From NCBI RefSeq assembly GCF_954871325.1, contig NC_088779.1, forward strand, positions 13,766,846-13,830,845: DNA of 64,000 nucleotides. The letters run 5' to 3'. The notes beneath the pieces were generated by a model, which worked only from the letters and a program-made list of their open reading frames with translations, was not told where the DNA came from and did not search any database. The position numbers and the translations under genes were made by a program. This DNA comes from Gordionus sp. m RMFG-2023 (Eukaryota > Nematomorpha > Gordioida > Chordodea > Parachordodidae). Positions 26,289 to 40,000 of this stretch are shown in pieces; position 1 is the stretch's first letter; each line of letters starts with the position of its first letter.

Positions 26289-27243
26289 GTTTTATGATAA
26301 TAATATTTGTTAATTAAAATTCAATAAAAATAAAATTTTATTTTATTTAAATTTATCCATTATTAAATGTTTAGCCGAGTTTTATATTGGTTTTTCATCT
26401 AATCATTTTAAATATTAAACATCAAGTTTTTCCTTTTTATATTGTAAATTTTTTAGAAAATCTTGTAAGTCATATTAATATTCATTTTATAGATATATAA
26501 CAAAAAATAATTTTAGATATTATGGATTTAGAGAACATAGATGAAGAAATTGAATTTCCATTTTTAACACACAAAAAATATTTTAAACTTCTAAAAGATG
26601 TTAATCCAAATAATCAGAGAAATTTAAGGGCAAAATGCCTTTTGGGTTTAAATAAAACTATTTAATTTTCAAAAGTGAGCAGCTTCAATCTAAAAAAACA
26701 TCTAAAAGTAAAAAATCTTTCTTTTAAATACAAAATGCTTTGGAAGATTTTTTTGGATTCCTTGAAATTGATCAGGAAGATAATATATTGAAAAAATATT
26801 TTTTAAATAATGATACCAAAATTACTATTTTTGAAAAATTCCCTTAATTAAAAAATATCTTTATAAAATACAATACCTCGCTTCCCTCTAGTGCTCCTGA
26901 GGAACGCCTATTTAATATTGCAAAAGAGGTCTTAGGAGAGAAGCGTAGATGTTTGTTAGATTAATTTAGAAAATTTATTACTTTTAAATGCTAATAAAAG
27001 GTTATAAATATTTTGATAGATCATTTAATATAAAATAAACTCTTTGATAAAAAAATATGATTTTTGTTTCGTATACCTTCTAGAAAAATGAAAATCAAAG
27101 GAGTGGTTATGGAGTGGCACTCCATTACTTGGAGCGGGAGCTAGCTCCTTTTAAAAATGTAGTAGTGGGAGCGGGAGCTAGCTCTTCTTGAGAAGGTAGG
27201 AGCGGGAGCTAGCTACTTTTAAAAAGGAGCGTTAACAACTCTG
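26289..27243 (+). mobile_element. Deleted hAT, CAGAGTTGTTAACGCTCC family (BED exon joined to last exon)
   Basis: MDLENIDEEIEFPF at 26521 starts a BED-like zinc-finger exon that ends KKHLKVK. It is followed directly by the C-terminal exon (SLPSSAPEERLFNIAKEVLG, near 26880-26940). It contains in-frame stops. The right end is GTTAACAACTCTG at 27231-27243, preceded by GGAGC-rich sequence (27100-27230). Compared with 38181-40599 the middle exons are missing. No left terminal repeat was found. Confidence 0.75.
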
Positions 27244-27639
27244 TTAATATTATGTTTTTAGTCAGAAAATTTTTATAAGCAAAACTTAATTATATTAAAT
27301 TCTTAGTAATAATATTTATATATTTTTTATATTATGCTATTTTTAATAAAAGTATTGCATTTACAATGAGAGTTATTTATATTTTGATAATATAAGCATT
27401 TGTGTTAATTATATTTTTTTAAATACCGTTATGTATTTTTTTACATTTATTTACAATAAATTTTTAATATAATAATCTGTATAATATTTATACATTTTGA
27501 AATTTATTTTGTATATTATCATTAAAATAAATACATAGTTAAATAAATGCATATTATTTATGATAATGTTTAATAATAAATAAAATCTATAAAGAAATTC
27601 TCTGTAAAATTTTCACATATGAAAATAATTTTTTATAGA

Positions 27640-28000
27640 ATAAGATATATTGAGTGATCATAAAAAATGGGAGGTTTGAGGGGCGAATTGTTTTTTTTTC
27701 TACACCGAATGGATTGAATTAATCTACAATTGAACACTAAACATTGATAAAATTTCCAGAATAATGCTTTCATATTAATATTTTTTCATTAATGCTGGAT
27801 TTTTAGGTGGTTAGACATTAATAAAGGACAAAATATTCGTAAATTTTAGAATTAGTACTTGCAATTGTTCAGCCAACTTTAACAAACATGATATAAAGAT
27901 CTACTGAAAATTTAAAATTATATATTTTTCAGGGACCCGGAGGAAAGAAAGTTTTTAACCCCCCCCCCCCCCCGATGGGTAATTACTTGCTACGCCACTG
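27640..28000 (-). mobile_element. hAT-type element end, CAGTGGCGTAGC family
   Basis: Ends GCTACGCCACTG at 28000, preceded by a C tract. About 300 bases inside it are the inverted counterpart of 41938-42240, including the shared TTTAGTTAATTCAATCCATT-like segment. No transposase seen; the other end was not found. Confidence 0.55.
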
Positions 28001-28376
28001 TATTGATTCAATTTCAAATTGCAAAATATTGTGCCCTATTTAGCGATAGTATGTAGCATAGATAGAGAAAAAGAATGGTTTCCTTCTAAAATCTTTTAAT
28101 AATTTTTGTGAATAGGATCTTAAAATATTTTTTTGCAATTGCAGTGCTTTTACAATGAAAGTGTGAAGTAATTTTAGAGTGGTTGAGCTGCAATTTGATA
28201 AATAGCTAAAATTGTGTTATAGAATGATAACTGCGGAATACTTTGTGAATTATCAATATTTTTTAAATAAGATAATTTTTGTCTTAGCATGTCGATTAAA
28301 ATTATATAGCCCTTAAAACTTTATGAAAATTTGCACCAAATTGTGAAATTTGTCGGATATATTGAATTGTTATCAA

Positions 28377-28592
28377 TAGTTATTAAAAATCCAGATTTGG
28401 GTCAATTCTTAAAAACCATCTGATTAGGTTTTAGGCCAAAATAATATTATGTAAGTCTCGAGGTTTGGCAAATAGAGGTCCAAACTTTTTTGCCATCTAT
28501 GATCAAAATCCCTAGGCTTATAAAATATTTGACTAAAATCTTAATCGGGTCGTTTTTAAAAATCGACAGAATTGAGCTTTTTAACAATCCTA
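28377..28592. repeat. TAGTGTTGTTAAAC-family MITE, diverged
   Basis: Flanks GTTATCAA and GTTATCAG match 7 of 8. Internal sequence CTCGAGGTTTGGCAAATAGA and AATCGGGTCGTTTTTAAAAA matches the family; the terminal repeats are worn. Confidence 0.65.
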
Positions 28593-28599
28593 GTTATCA

Positions 28600-31067
28600 G
28601 TGCCAAGAGTCCCCCTTTACCCAATCTTTGACATATTTGCAACTTCGTTTAATTTACTTTGAAATGTAAGATTCTATTTTGGAATAAAAAGAAATATAGC
28701 ATGGTTTATATTTAAATCAGTCATCTTAAGAAACCTGAGCAATTAAACAATCACATTCACACTTTGGATTTATGAAAATTCTTTAAATTAGTTTAAAATT
28801 CAAATTATTTTATACATAAATATAATTTCTTAAAGAATTTTATATTAAACATAACCTTTATAAGATTAAAATATGATTTAAATTACATTTGATAATTATT
28901 TATTAGTGCTAATATTGGTTAATGTGTTATATGAACCCTATGCTTAAATACTTAACATATGCATTCATTACATTTTTTAAATAGGCATATTTTTACCATT
29001 ATCATGTGAAATTAAGATCATTAGATCAAATTAAAATGTATATATTATTAAAATAGATTTAAAAAATAATATTATACACAATGAACATAAAATATACATA
29101 TTGTTTTCTTCGCTTCTTGAAATTGAAGAGTTGTCATGATCTAAATGTACAATCTTAACATTTGTAAAATTGTTCATTTCAAGATTTAGCAAGAAAATAA
29201 AGAAATTTGATAAAATATGAATGAAATTTACGCTTGTTTTTATAGATTTTAAGATTTATGAGCATTTAACAAGATTTTTATAATTTTTTCATTTCACGGG
29301 ACCATGCAACCTAAATCTTGATGTATGGTAGGTCTAAGGGTAACCCTTCCAACCGGGTCCGAAATAAATTCCTGGACGCAACAACTTGGGAGGTTGAGTA
29401 AGCTCTTTATCTAGAATTTTAATTATTTCTTAATCTTATCCAAACCGAATATCAGTTTGGTTTAAGTTCGGACAAAAATAAAGGGTAAGATTCAAGTTCG
29501 TAAAAAATAAAAATATCAGTTAGGTTCAATTCTCTAAGAACTGGTTTTATTGAACACTTTTGTATACATAATTAGAATTATATATTTTATTTGTTATGAT
29601 ATTTTGTTAATTTTATTGAGTTCTTGAGTGGTTTCATTTTATGTGACACTCAAGATTTGCTCTGTGATGCTTCTTCATAGTTGTGTCATAATCAGCTTCA
29701 GCAGTATTATATCTTGATGTGTCATTTATAATATGTAATTTATATATTAGATTCAATTTATCTCTGGCATTATAGGCTTGAGAATATTTTAAAATGGCAA
29801 TATACTAATGTTTATAAAAATTGTGACTCTTTATTGTTTAAAAATTTGAGTACAACATAATAGACAATGAGAGTACCCAAAAAATCTGACTGTGCAAAGA
29901 TAAGATTTATAGGGCACGTCTCATAAACCAGCAATTTTATAATTTTCCTAAAATTAAATTTATTTTGCATGGCTAGAACCAATTATATTCTTTAGGTAAT
30001 TATGAATATCAAAATACTAGAACTTTTATGCTTCAAATGGGTCCTTTAGTAAAATAAAATTGATTATTAATTATTAGTAATTGCTAAAAATTTGTTAACA
30101 AAATCTAGGTAACTGTATTGTATAAAATTATTTTATTTAATATTTTTACAGGAATTTTAAAACTCTATTATTTACATGTAATTTTTTTTTTACATAATTT
30201 ACAAATCTTTCCAAAATATTACAAATTGCTATAATAAATTTGAAGTCCAGAATATGAAAAAGATAAAAGTAAGTTCAATAATGTTTAGCAGTTTTTTATA
30301 AATAACTCAAAATATATAAAAGTTTATTCTTGACAAAAAAATTTTTGAATCTGTATATAAGTCATGTAAAATAAACATAAGAATAAAATAAAATCAGGTC
30401 ATGAAGCATAAATTAAGCATTTTATATATTATATAACAATTATCTTTATGTTATAAATGTTATGACATGTCCCTTTTTCAATAAATATAACCAAAACATT
30501 CAATAAAAAAAAATTGATTTATATGAGATAGTTTAAGTAATTTGCTAATGCGAATTACAAACGCTTTAAAACCTAACATTTGCAATCTCCAATGAATAGG
30601 TTGGGTTAAGCGATAATTTTTTAATACTTAAAAAATAATAAACCAAAGTGGAGGAAGGGAGGGGAGTACAAAATGATTGAAAAATGGTATTAATAAATGT
30701 ATAATAAAATATACATAATTTTGTGATTTTCGAACTCAATATAAAAATATTAACATTTTTAAAAATATTAAGGATATTCGAATTTTAATTTATTCTACAG
30801 TTTTGCATATGTTTTACAGATAAAAATATGAATATATTATGATTTTCAGTAATTTACTTACTATTTCAATCTATCATATTAATCACAAATATTATAACGA
30901 TCATTCTAAAGCTTATGAGAATTTAGATCAAGCAGATATTAAAATTAGCGACATGAAATTATGGATTTTTATGAGCATGTGCGAGTACAATGTTTCAAAA
31001 ATTTAGTTAAATTATTCAATCGTAATAAATTAGGAGATATTGTTATTCTATTCAATTATCTTACATG
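28600..31067. other. Gene-free AT-rich stretch downstream of GSK3
   Basis: No gene, RNA or clear element recognised. At 29300-29410 there is a short, more GC-balanced block (around AACCGGGTCC and CTGGACGCAACAACTTGGGA) of unknown origin. Confidence 0.4.
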
Positions 31068-34000
31068 TTAATTATTTTCATCGTTAGCGGAGAGTAGAGA
31101 GTTGACAGGTACTCCAGGTAAAGGATTTTCGGAGAAGGAGGTACTATTGATTAAGCCATTATCATTATTTGTGGAAGTGAGAGATTTATCGATAGAGCTT
31201 TGACTTACTTTGTAATCGGATATTTTGCAATTCTTGACATTGTTGCTTATAGCCTCAGTTGCTTTACCTATGGGACTAACGTTATCTACATGGTGAGGAG
31301 TTGCTTTACGATTAGGAGAGGCAAAAGGGTTACTGAAGGTGTGTTGAGGCCCAGATTTAGTCTTTATATTGATGTGCGGTGAGGGATCTTTCCCTTTTTC
31401 TTTGCCGCTGATAAACAATTCTGGTTGTTGTTGAGATGATGAACACGAGATAGTAGATGCAGTAACTATGTCAGAAGAGGGAAGTGTCAGACCACTAGTA
31501 TCAGCCGTAAATGGTTGGGATTCTGGGTGATAATGTGGGGGAATGAGGATCGAATTGAGGGCGGGTGCTATGTTCATTTCTAAATATAAAACAGCTAAAT
31601 GTAAGCTACAAAATAAAATGCAAGTAAATAATCTGTGTATTACAGATTCCATATTTAAATATTTGTTATTTTTCTTACATTCATTAATAATTTACTCGCT
31701 ATTGCTGCTTTTTATCCATCATAATATATATATTATAATCGCTATTAAAGAGTTTACAATCTTACCCAAGGGCGAAAAGTTGTAAAGTGGAGGGAGGGAA
31801 GTTCCGCTAGGTAATTTTGTATTTAGATTACGAAGTTCGTCGAAAAAGGAATGAGCACAAGCCTGGAGTGGTGACAACCTGTGAGATGGTGTATACTCCA
31901 AAAGCTTGCTTATTAAATCTATTGCCTCAGGGGGTACTCGATTTTTGAATACCTACAAATTAGTAGTAAATACTATAATTAATATATTGCAAAGCATTAT
32001 GATTTCACAAAAAATGTTTGGCAAAAATCAGCTATATAAAATATAATATATATTATTCACAAATTAAAAGTTAAAAACAAAATCTAAGAAAGTTATTTTA
32101 TATTTCAAATAATAATCATTTTTAAAAAAAAAAAAATAATCCCCTATAAATTTATTTAATTTTTTTTATAAAAACCTATCTTGAATAATTTTAGATTAAA
32201 AACTTTATTCCAAGGATGAGGTTTGATGTGTGGAAACTTGAATTCTACGTAGTTGGGGTTCATTTGCCGAATTTGCTCGCGGCTGGGAGTTCCCAATATT
32301 TTAATAATTTCTACTAGCTGATCAACTCCACTATCCCCAGGAAATAGAGGATGTCCTAACATAAGTTCGGCTAAAACACAACCAGCTGACCATATATCTA
32401 AAATGTGCAAATTTTTAAGTAATAAACAGGAATAAAATTTTGAACAAAACGATTTTGAATTAAATATGTAGTTTCCGGAAAATAGGTTAGATTAAAAAGT
32501 TTTCTTTCTGTTAAAAGGTCAAAAAAATAAAAAATAAATTTAGACATAGCTATTTATGCTCTCCCAAATCCTATCTTCAGCCTCATCGTGGCGGGGGAGT
32601 GCCAACGTCTTTTGGTGGCTAATAAATGAAGGTTTAAAAGGTTGTGGCCTGGGTTTATAATAGGATCACTATTTCTTCGATGTGATGTAAAAACCAGTTG
32701 ATGTCAAGAAGGCACCCGATTGTAAAAACCTTAGTCAGAGATTTTCTAATGATTATAACAAAGCATGGGCTGGGTATATACCAGAGTACCCAATGGGCCT
32801 CCTTATTCGCCTATGACAAAAAGAAGGATGGGAAACCTGGTATGATTCGTGATAATGAAACATATTATGGCCATAAACGACATGATAATAAGTGGAGAAA
32901 CCAGTTTATGGGAAATAGAGTGAGAATTGAGACATGGAATGTTGGGAGCATGACGTGAAGAGCTGGAGAAGAGGTCGATGCACTTCATAGAAGGCATATA
33001 GATGTGTATTGCATACAAGAGACCAGATGGAAAGGTAATCTCAAGAATGATTGGGAGGACAAGTGAAAAGTATAAATTTTTCTGAAGGAGGTAATGATGG
33101 TATGGCTGGCATTAGCGTATTGATTGCAAAAAAATGGGTGGACAAAGTAATCAAAGTAAGAATACTAGATAACTAGATAATGATTATCAAGATGATTTTT
33201 GGTAAAAAGCTATGCAATATTATTTCAGCATATGTTCCTCAGGTTGGAAGAAGTGAAGAAGAGAAAAATACATTTTGGGACAGTCTATTGGAGGTGACAT
33301 CGAAACTGGCAAATGAAGAGATTATCCTGGCTGGTGATCTGAATGGACATGTGGGAGCGAGTAATGAGTGTTATGAGGGAGTACATGGATGTTTTAGATA
33401 CGGCATGAGAAATCCGGAGGGGAGAGAATTTTAGATTTTGGTGATGTTAAAGATATGATTGTTTGTAATACAATGTTTAAGAAAAAGTCGGGTTGTACTA
33501 AAAGTGCGGTGGATTTTTTGTTAGTAAGGAGATGTTATAAGAGCATAGAAAAATATGAAAGTGATACCGGGACAGCACCGACCAGTTATAGGAGTTCTCA
33601 CTTTTAAAGCGCCAGGATCAGTAAAAGAAAGTTTGTGCCAAGGTTGAAGGTTTGGAAATTGAAGGAGAGTGCTAGAGTCAATTCAATATGACATTGGCAA
33701 TAAGAGAAGTGGAGGCGGCACAAGCATCTGGGGTAAATGATAAGTAGGAAGCCATGAAGAAAGCCTGAGTGAAGACAACTGAGGAGGTATGTGGACCGAC
33801 AAAAGGATCGTAAAAACATAAGGAGACATGGTAGGTTTTTCAAAAGAATGATATAACAGAAAAGAAAATAGTGATAAGGATATTTACAAGGTGGCGAAAA
33901 GAAATACCAAGAAATTAATAGTGAAAACGCAAGAAGAACAAGGGCAGGAGTGTGCTAAAATGGAAGGACTTTTGAATGAAGAGAATGAATGGGATAATGA

Positions 34001-37000
34001 TATTAGTTGTGCAAAGATAGAAGGTCCAGGGTGTAAATTTGGCAAGAACGAAATTAAGAGGGCATTGATGATGAAAAAAAGAAGTCAGCAAGTTTAATGA
34101 GAGTGTGTCAGAGATGTTAAAAGGTTCTGATGACTTAAGGATTGAATAGTTAATGAGTTTAGCCAATCTAATTGTCATAGAAGGAACTATTCCCAAGGAT
34201 TGGTGAAGAAGTATAATTATTTCAGTATAAAAGGGGAAAGGTGATCCTTTAGATTGCAAGTCTTATAGAGCTACTAAACTCTTGTGCAATTTTTCTGGTG
34301 AGACAAATACAGGAGGAAGTATCTTACAAAGGAAAAGAAACGTGTCATGCGAGATTACTAGATGGGCCTTGAGAAAATCAGGTGTGAAAGAATGGTTGGT
34401 TATGGCAGTGAAGGCAATGTATTTGGGAGCATAAACTGTGGTATGAACGGATGGAGATAGTGAAAGCTTTGAAGTAAAGGTAGGACTACAAGGATCCGTG
34501 CTGTCCATTATTATCCATTGAAGAAGTTCCCTGGGAATGACCTAGTATTAATAGCAAACAATGAGGAAGAATTGAGGGATAAAATTAGTAGAAGGCAGAT
34601 GGCTATGGAAGCAAAGGGCTTGAAAATGAATGAAATAAAGACAAAGGTGATGCTTGGCGGGAATAATTTGAAGATCGAGGAATCCAGCAACTGGCCTTGT
34701 GGTGTATGTAGGAAAGGAGTTATTAGAAATTCAATCCAAAGTCCCGGATGCCAGAAATTGAAGCATAAAAGATGTAGCGGGAAAAAGGAAGTCTGATGTT
34801 AGCAAGAATGACCTTTATTTGTAGAACGTGCAAAAAGGGGTACATAGATAATGTAGAAAATGGTGGTTTGGATATTGGCAATGGGTTAACCCTGGGAAAA
34901 GTGAAAAAGTGCTATTTGGGTGATATGCTAAATGCAGGTGGTGGTGTAGATTCTACTGTTATTGCAAGGGTCAGACAAGCATGGAAGAAGTTCAGAAAGA
35001 TGTCTATTCTAAAATATAAAAACGTCTCTCTATAGGGGTATGGGGAAGGTTTACGTAAGCTGTGTGAGGAGTTGTTTAGATTATAGCGGCAAAATATGGG
35101 CAATAAAAGCGGCTCATGAAGCCAAGTTGGAGAGAACAAAGATGATGATTAGTTGGATGTGTGGGGTATCTCTGAGAAAACTAGCAAGGAATTAACAAGA
35201 ATGGGTATAGAAGTGATTGGAGTGGTAATGCGAAGAAATAGACTATGGTTTGCATGTGGAACGTATGACAAAAGATGAGTGGGTAAAGAGCCTTGATGGA
35301 AGTAGGAGAATCAAGACTGGAGTAAGGCCCAAGATGATGTGGACAAATGTGATAGCGGCGGATATGAGAAGCATGAAGCTTACAAATATTGATGCTCAGG
35401 ACGTCAAAGATGGAAAAGAAAAATTAGAGGGATGTGTAAACCTGAAATATGGAGAAGAATATACATGACTATTTATGATTTGTGCAAGTTATATTTTTTT
35501 AAAAAATGAATAAAATACATGTGAATGTTATTATTTTGAAAATACACTTAAAAAATTATCATTTTATTGTAAATAGATTAATACTTCATATTTTACTAAA
35601 TATAAAAACCAATATTCCAAGAATAATCTGTGGCTCCAAATATGAGTTCGGGTGCTCTGTAATAACGAGAACATATATATGAGACGTTGGGTTCCCCTTT
35701 TATTAATTGCTTGGCACTTAATTCAGATAAAACAAAAATATAAAATTATAACAATATTTACGATTGTCTTAAATAAGCAATAAAATAAATATTTATACTA
35801 GTTGCACGATACTCAAAACGGCATCGATTCACAGCATTTTAAAATAAAATAATTTTATGGATTATGGCCCCGTCCCTGCTCAATGAAATCAAGTTAGCTA
35901 CAAATTTTTTTGGGCAATATATGAATTATTGTTATTTAACGAAAATTGATTACTTATTTTAGTAATGTAACTTGGACACATTTGATAACGTTAATTACGA
36001 GAAAACTCAGAGCTAATTTCATTAAGCTAGAAGGGAGAAGGGAGGGGTCTGCAATGGGCGAATTAAACTTTTAAACATTGGGTGGAATTCAATTGAAATA
36101 GCAGAATAAGCTTAGTATTCATTAAAAATTATTTTTTTCCATAATTTAATAAATATTAAATATTCATTTATAATATAAAGAAATTCAATGAAAATATTTC
36201 CAACATAATATTATGAATCAATGAAAAAAATACATAATTATGATTAATTTAAAAAACGGAATAAACCGATATGAATTTCGAAACCGGAATGAACAGATTC
36301 AAATTTGTTCAAAAATAACCCGAACGAAGCTTAACCGTTTTAAAATATTAAACTAAGAAACGGAACTGAACAACAGTTTGACTTTATGGGTTATTGCCAA
36401 TTTTATAATAATGTGATTGTATAAAATCACCAAAAAATAATTGTATAAAATACGATGACTCCTAAAAATTAAAGAAAAATAGTATCTCAATTGGATGGTT
36501 TCAATAAGTGTTGTTAAAAGGCTCGATTTGTACCGATTTTTAAAAACAGCTAACTCAATATTTTAGCCAGGAAAATATTGTCTAATCCTCGAGATTTCGT
36601 TTATAATGTTCAAACAGTTATGCCACCTATGAGCAAAATCTTAAGGCTTGCATAATATTTTTCCTAATAAAATAAATTGAGCCGTTTAACAACACTAGTT
36701 TCAATAAAAAAATATTAAGTGCGACTGCGAGATGACATTTGGTAGGAAAATTTGGAATTGTACATCTTTGTTCCTAGAGATTTGGATAGATAGCCAAACC
36801 TAATTTATTCGATATTATAAAATTAATAGCTTTACGGCGACCGATTGTACCGCTCTTTAAAATATAAACAAGCTAGATTATGTCTGCCCTTAGGATTGGA
36901 CTCTTTACTGCACCCTTTTCATTTATAAGGTAGAGATAGATCGCAGCCTAGTCTATACCCTATGGTCACCCTTAGTTCCTCATCTTAGCAAAAGATTAAA

Positions 37001-40000
37001 ATTGGCATCTTAAACAGCTTTAATCCATTCATGATCGAGTTTTGTCTTAAGTATTTGACGAAGTGAGTGTCTTCAATGGAGGGATTTGTTGCGATATTCA
37101 AATGGATGAAGTTAATTTTATATAAAAGAAACAATTTTTATAATTTAAGGGAATTTTTTTACTTTTACTTAATTTCTTCGCATATAATTTTTAATTTTTT
37201 ACTTTTACTTTTTCTAAATTTATTTTATTTTTTTTATGTTTTCCCTTTATATTAATTTATATAACTTATAATTAATTATTAGTATTTAATAAAGGATTCA
37301 AAACTATAATTTTAGTATTTAATTATATCTTTATTTCTATTTTACAGAGTTGTTAACGCTCCTTTATAAAAGTAGCGAATGAATTGCCCAAAAATAATTA
37401 AAACCATTTTAAAAAAATTATTACAAAATAAACAAATATTGATTTTACTTTTAAATGTTTTTTTAAATTAAAGCTTGAGATTTTAGAGAAAGATATCCTT
37501 TTGTTGTTAATACATAATAGGCATTTCGCCTTTAAGTTGACTTTATCATCTGTATCATCTATAAGTTTGAAATATTTTTTATATGGTGGAAATGGAAATT
37601 CGGTTTCTTCTTCTATGATCTCTAAATCCATAATATCTAAAACTATTTTTTATTATATATCTATAAAATGAATATTAATATGACTTACAAGATTTTTCAA
37701 AAAATTTTCAATATAAAAAGGAAAAATTGATGTTTAATGTTTAAAATGATTAGATGAAAAATCAATATAAAACTCGGCTCAACATTTAATAATGAATAAA
37801 TTTAAATAAAATAAATTTTATTTTCATTAAATTTTAATTAACAAATATTATTAATATTTAAAAAATAATATAATTTATATATTTAATTTATCCAACATCA
37901 AAAGGAGCTACTCCCGCTCCCGCTCCTCATAAAAAGGAGGGGCACTCCAGCTGTTTTTGAGAAAATGGGAGCGCCGCTCCTTAACAACTCTGCTAAAAAT
38001 ATTTTAATCAAATGGGTCCTTAGGATATTATTATAGGAGGTTTAAATAGTTATTGGAGTAGGAATATAGTCTTTAATAATTATATTGTTTGTTGGAAGTT
38101 CTCCTGAGGATGGCAAGGAACTCTAAGGAGATCATTGTGGGCATGAAACACTCATTTCTTAATAAATAATATATTTTTATTAGAGTTGTTAAGGATTAAA
38201 AATATACATTTTATTATGGTAAAATTTATATTTTATTTAATCTTAATTTGATTTTTTCTTATTTTATTTTGATCAATAAACTTGGAAAATAATTATTTAT
38301 TTTTATTTTATATTAATAAAATAAGTAAAACAAAATAATAAAATAATTTACAAAAATAAAAAAAAATAAAGGCTCATTAAATATTTGTCAATTTCTTATT
38401 TAAAAAATCTACCTTAATAATTTGATGTTTTAGATTATCAGTTAAAAATAAAGTTGATTTTTATAAAATAAATTTTAATTTAATTTATAAATTTATATCT
38501 AGAGAGTACATGTTAATCAATATTCAAAAATTGAAAATCATATCAATAGTTATAATAAAAAAGATATTAGCCAAAATATAAAGTCTTCTGAGAAAAAACA
38601 GTCAATATTAAATTTTAGTCAAAAAATATATGAACCTATACAAAAACTGAAGGAGATAATGCAATCATTGATTATGTCATTGAGACACTAGTTTCTTTAT
38701 CAACTGTAGACAATTCTAGCTTTGTCAAAATGATAAAAACGTTTTCCCCTTCAGCAAAGGTAATGTGCCGCCAAACACTAATAGCAAAGATAGGTTTGTG
38801 TTATGATAAAATGATGGATGATATTATAGAAATGCTTTCTGGAGTATCTTATATTTGTACCACAGCTGATTGCTGGAGTAGATTTAGAAGGTAGTGCCTA
38901 TATTTTTAAATGTGCTTGATTAATTTAACTTATAAAGGTCTTTTTTGGGTATAACAGCTCATTGGATTGACACAAAATCATTGCAAAGAAAATCAGCAGC
39001 TTTAGCCCTAAGACATGTTCAAGGCAAGCATACTTTTGATGTTTTGGCCAAGATAATAATTGATATACATAAAAGCTTTAAAATTCAGAATAAAGTGATA
39101 AAAACCATTACTGATAATGGTAGGAACTTTGTGAAAGCATTCAGGTAATCTTAAATATTTATTTTAAAATTATAACTTTCCTTTTATTTTTTAGAATGTT
39201 TGAAGATAAAAGTTCTGAGATGGATGATGATTTCCAATTTGTGGATATTGATGATATCCTAAATAATAGGGCAGAAAGCTTTGATTATCTCCCTCAACAT
39301 TCACGATGTGCTTGCCACAATCTCAATTTGGTGGCAACAGTTGACGCAGAGAAAGCTTTAGGTGATAGAAGCTTTCAAATAGTATCTCAAAGTTTATTCC
39401 AAAAGTGTCAATCTTTGTGGAATAAACAAAATATGTCTACAAATATGGCGGACGATATTATCAGAAAGTTGGGTAGGTATCTAATATGCCCAAATTCCAC
39501 TAGGTGGAATTCATATTATGAGTCTATGGTTTTGCTAGATAAAATATTAGATGAAAAACAAAAGGACCTTGATGAGTTGTGTGATAACCATGGGCTTATA
39601 CGTTTTAACTCCCAAGAACGTAAATTTATTAAAGAGTATAGTCAAGTAAATATTAATATAATCGTTATATTAGTGAAATAAATAAATTTTAGGTTATGCC
39701 TATGAAAAAAGCTCTAAAAATCCTTGAAGGGGAGCTTCATATGGACATGGGTTTCCTAAGTCCAACCATTTCTAAACTTATTTCAAAATTAAACGAATTA
39801 ACAGATTTAGAGTTTTGCCAACCTCTTGTAAAGTCTCTTATAAGCGGTATTAATAAAAGGTTTATAATAAAAAATAAATTATATCTATTTAAATAACTTT
39901 ATTGCAGATTTTCAAATATTTATAATGATGATAATATCATTGCAGCGATTGTCCATTCTGCATTCAAATTGAATTGGGAATGGATAAAAAATCCAAAAAA

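Noticed and set aside
29300-29410. Possible tRNA or SINE in a GC-balanced patch
   Set aside because: No cloverleaf or A/B-box pair could be drawn.
31200-31382. Open frame on the + strand opposite the last GSK3 exon
   Set aside because: Shadow of the GSK3 coding strand.
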